The notes under the pieces are model-generated. The model saw nothing but the letters and a program-made list of their open reading frames with translations. It made no database searches and had not been told where the DNA came from. The position numbers and the translations under genes are program-made. From the IMG/VR virus record IMGVR_UViG_3300030104_003764, positions 3,294 through 52,564 of that record: DNA of 49,271 nt. The stretch is one strand, 5' to 3'. The stretch comes from a virus. Of this stretch, positions 47,295-49,271 are shown piece by piece; the stretch's first letter is position 1, and every line of letters begins with the position of its first letter.

Positions 47295-48045
47295 AAAAGA
47301 AAAACTGAATTTTAAAGAATTGATGGCTCAAAAGAGAGCAGAACGAAAAGCACGAATGGTATTAGGTATTTGGGGAGAACCCAAGACTGGAAAGACTGGA
47401 ATTGCATTAGACTTCCCCGATAAGAACATTTATGTTCTTGATTGGGATAGAGGTGTTGAATCAACATGGTTTGAACATCATGATGCAACCGACCGAATCA
47501 ATGTGTATTGTCCTATTGTTATGCGAAAGGATAACATTATGGATATTGATAAGAGTGAACAAAACTCTCTTGATTTTATCAACTTTGCCAAAGAGCAAAT
47601 TGAAGCAGGAGAAGATGTTGTATTTGTTATTGATGGTGTAGATACATGGTTCGATAGTTGTATGCTTAAGGTTAATCCTAATCCAAGAGTAGTTACAAAG
47701 ATTATGCCATTTATGTATGGTAGTCGAAACAAGACTTTCTATTTCCTATTGGAAGCAATTTACCAATTGAACTGTGATGTAATTTACATTACTCACGAAA
47801 CTGAAAAGTATGTTGATAATTCACCTGTTGGTGTGCAACCTGCTTGGAAAGATTGGGGCGGAAAACTTGAACAAGAGATTTATTGTTCAAAGAAGAAAGT
47901 AAAGAACGAGTTGCATTTCAGTGCTGAATTGATTGGTTCAAGAACCAATGGTAATTTAGTTGGAAAGAAATGGACTGTGCGTGAAGGAACTCCCCCTAAT
48001 ATTCAATGGAACGGTGTTCCTGAATTAAGGGAGGGTAAGATTTGA
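47281..48045 (+). CDS. RecA-fold ATPase (Sak4/RadA-like), 254 aa
   Basis: Walker A GEPKTGKTG (32-40) and Walker B VVFVIDGVDTW mark a RecA-core ATPase. LDWDRGVEST, and YITHETEK after the Walker B strand, fit the Sak4-like phage recombinases and RadB-like proteins. It lacks the N-terminal HhH domain of full RadA. Likely works in strand annealing or recombination-dependent replication. I chose TTG at 47281 (AGGTGATT four bases upstream); GTG at 47272 and ATG at 47323 are alternatives. Confidence 0.78.
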   Translation: MLGIKKEKLNFKELMAQKRAERKARMVLGIWGEPKTGKTGIALDFPDKNIYVLDWDRGVESTWFEHHDATDRINVYCPIVMRKDNIMDIDKSEQNSLDFINFAKEQIEAGEDVVFVIDGVDTWFDSCMLKVNPNPRVVTKIMPFMYGSRNKTFYFLLEAIYQLNCDVIYITHETEKYVDNSPVGVQPAWKDWGGKLEQEIYCSKKKVKNELHFSAELIGSRTNGNLVGKKWTVREGTPPNIQWNGVPELREGKI

Positions 48046-48809
48046 AATTCGTAGTAAATAATAAAGAAATGGAGAAAGCATTAACAGACATTCAAGGAAA
48101 AGGAAAGTATCTTGGTAATAGTGGGCTATCATCTTCTAAGATGGGGTCTTACTTTTATATGACACTTAATGACAATTCTTTGGAGATATGGAATGGTGAT
48201 GCTACATTCGGAATGAATATTACACTGGAAGTAGAAGGATTAACTAATGGTGCTTTTATTGGTGATGCGAATTTTATTATTCCATATCTAAAGAAGTTTG
48301 GAGAAAGCGTATTGTTTGAGAGTGGAGATTATTTGAAACTAGTTTCTGGAACAAAGAAGGCTTCTTTACCTATGGTAGTAAATCATCCAAACATGGATGC
48401 AATCTCTCGTATTAGGGAAATGATAAAGCATATCTCATATGAAGAGGACTTAGAAAAACTCTGGTCTTTTGGTTCTACTAACTTTGAAGGTGCATTTAAA
48501 TTGAATAGTGATATTTATAGTGAAGCGATTAGCCTTTGTGAATTAGTTAAGAGTGGAGTGTATAAGTTGGATTATCTTGATGGTAATGTTACCTTTTCGA
48601 GTCGAGCAAATGCTTCTAATAAATATGAACAAGAAATTGAATTAGAATCAACTATTGGAGAAGATGCAACCCTTGAGTATTCGGGGCCACTACATAACTT
48701 CTTTGAAAAAGGACAGACTCTTAACTTTTATGTAAAAGATGAGTTCCCGTTAATCATTGTAGCCAATAACAGAATGATATTAAAAGCCCCGTATTCGGGA
48801 GGAAATTAG
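48042..48809 (+). CDS. pcn: DNA sliding clamp (PCNA), 255 aa, TTG start
   Basis: Ring protein that tethers polymerase and other enzymes to DNA. Length matches archaeal PCNA (~245-250). An N-terminal domain with LTLNDNSLEIWNGD-like strands, a connector around residue 125 and the C-terminal FYVKDEFPLIIVANNRMILKAPY match the PCNA signature at the end of the fold (D-x-P-L...AP). The sequence is divergent. TTG overlaps the previous stop; GAGGG lies upstream. Partners: RFC, PolB and the PIP-box protein at 43494. Confidence 0.82.
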   Translation: MKFVVNNKEMEKALTDIQGKGKYLGNSGLSSSKMGSYFYMTLNDNSLEIWNGDATFGMNITLEVEGLTNGAFIGDANFIIPYLKKFGESVLFESGDYLKLVSGTKKASLPMVVNHPNMDAISRIREMIKHISYEEDLEKLWSFGSTNFEGAFKLNSDIYSEAISLCELVKSGVYKLDYLDGNVTFSSRANASNKYEQEIELESTIGEDATLEYSGPLHNFFEKGQTLNFYVKDEFPLIIVANNRMILKAPYSGGN

Positions 48810-48810
48810 A

Positions 48811-49271
48811 ATGATAATTAGTAAATGTATAGATGAAAAACATATTTACACAGCATGGAGAGAAAATGGAGAGCGAAAGTTTAAACTTGAAGCACATGAA
48901 CCGTATTTCTTTATTGAAGACGATGAGTTTGAATTTGAAAACTATACAGTGAACAAATACATTTCTCGTTCTTTTACATATGAAAAGGGTGATTGGGTTT
49001 CACTTCAAGGAAAGTCCTTGAAGAAAGTTATTGTTGAACAAGCAACTGATATTTACAAGGCTCGTAAAATGTGGAATAAAACATATGAAGCAGATGTTCC
49101 TTTTGGTTTTCGTTATGCTATTGATAACTTGAATGAATTACCCGAATATAAACTGCGTAAATGGTATTGGGATATGGAATGGCAACAAGGTGGAGAACAC
49201 CATGATAAGATTACTACTATTGTAATGTATGATAATTATGATAAGAACTACTATCAATGGGCTTGGTTTCC
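48811..49271 (+). CDS. polB: Family B DNA polymerase, N-terminal part (truncated by window)
   Basis: The frame is open from ATG (after GGGAGG) to the window end, 153 codons. The start (HIYTAWRENGERKF, then EPYFFIED) matches the N-terminal domain of archaeal/viral PolB. WYWDMEWQQGGEHHDKI near residues 127-143 is exonuclease motif I (D-x-E), so proofreading is expected. The polymerase palm lies outside the window. Replicates viral DNA with PCNA and RFC. Confidence 0.88.
   Translation, partial: MIISKCIDEKHIYTAWRENGERKFKLEAHEPYFFIEDDEFEFENYTVNKYISRSFTYEKGDWVSLQGKSLKKVIVEQATDIYKARKMWNKTYEADVPFGFRYAIDNLNELPEYKLRKWYWDMEWQQGGEHHDKITTIVMYDNYDKNYYQWAWF

Overview
The window looks like part of the genome of a double-stranded DNA virus that infects archaea, most likely in the sea. 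It is AT-rich and almost fully coding. Genes are packed in two opposed blocks with ATGA/TAATG overlaps, and many ribosome-binding sites read AGGTGA(T), the complement of the archaeal 16S tail. Information-processing genes are of archaeal type: TFB, PCNA, an RFC small subunit, a P-loop protein with a PIP box, ATP-dependent DNA ligase, the start of a family B DNA polymerase and a histone-fold protein. Genes typical of large marine viruses sit beside them: B12-dependent ribonucleotide reductase, a MazG-like hydrolase, a pyrimidine-dimer glycosylase-like protein, GroEL and a GroES-like protein. The set resembles the replication genes reported for viruses of Marine Group II archaea (magroviruses). 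That assignment is inference; no capsid, portal or large-terminase gene is visible.

Left block, minus strand, about 1-16076: 27 genes read towards position 1. Nineteen encode proteins that begin with, or almost with, the same short sequence, consensus M-x-W-x-x-I-L-K, followed by unrelated and often very basic bodies. One of them has a second copy at its C-terminus. Large untagged proteins (489 aa with a GNAT domain, 856 aa, 656 aa) and a zinc/HTH protein are embedded in this block. I read it as the late or virion block, with the tag as a shared targeting or docking peptide, comparable in logic to the capsid-targeting sequence of phage T4 internal proteins. This is the strongest candidate for an undescribed system.

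Middle, plus strand, 16077-21036: small genes are separated by four stretches of roughly 470-800 bases without confident genes. Five copies of a CCATATGG-centred palindrome occur here; in three, an (A/T)TATAC box lies exactly 25 bases downstream of the palindrome centre. The region also holds strong hairpin terminators, a repeat-rich segment with 12 copies of ATCCTA/TAGGAT plus two tandem 25-bp hairpin units (a possible origin), a structured RNA candidate and a structured leader ahead of the helicase gene.

Right block, plus strand, 21037-49271: early/replication operons. A UvrD-like helicase is followed by a long run of tiny coupled genes. That run ends with a 66-aa ubiquitin-like protein finishing in Gly-Gly. 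Next come ribonucleotide reductase, TFB, an E1/ThiF-like protein, a Myb-like DNA-binding protein, a JAMM protease, GroES-like, MazG-like, GroEL, a PC4-like protein, ligase, the histone-fold protein, a decayed LAGLIDADG-like protein, clamp-loader genes, a probable ssDNA-binding protein, a RecA-fold ATPase, PCNA and PolB. The ubiquitin-like, E1-like and JAMM genes together suggest a virus-encoded protein-modification module like archaeal SAMPylation.
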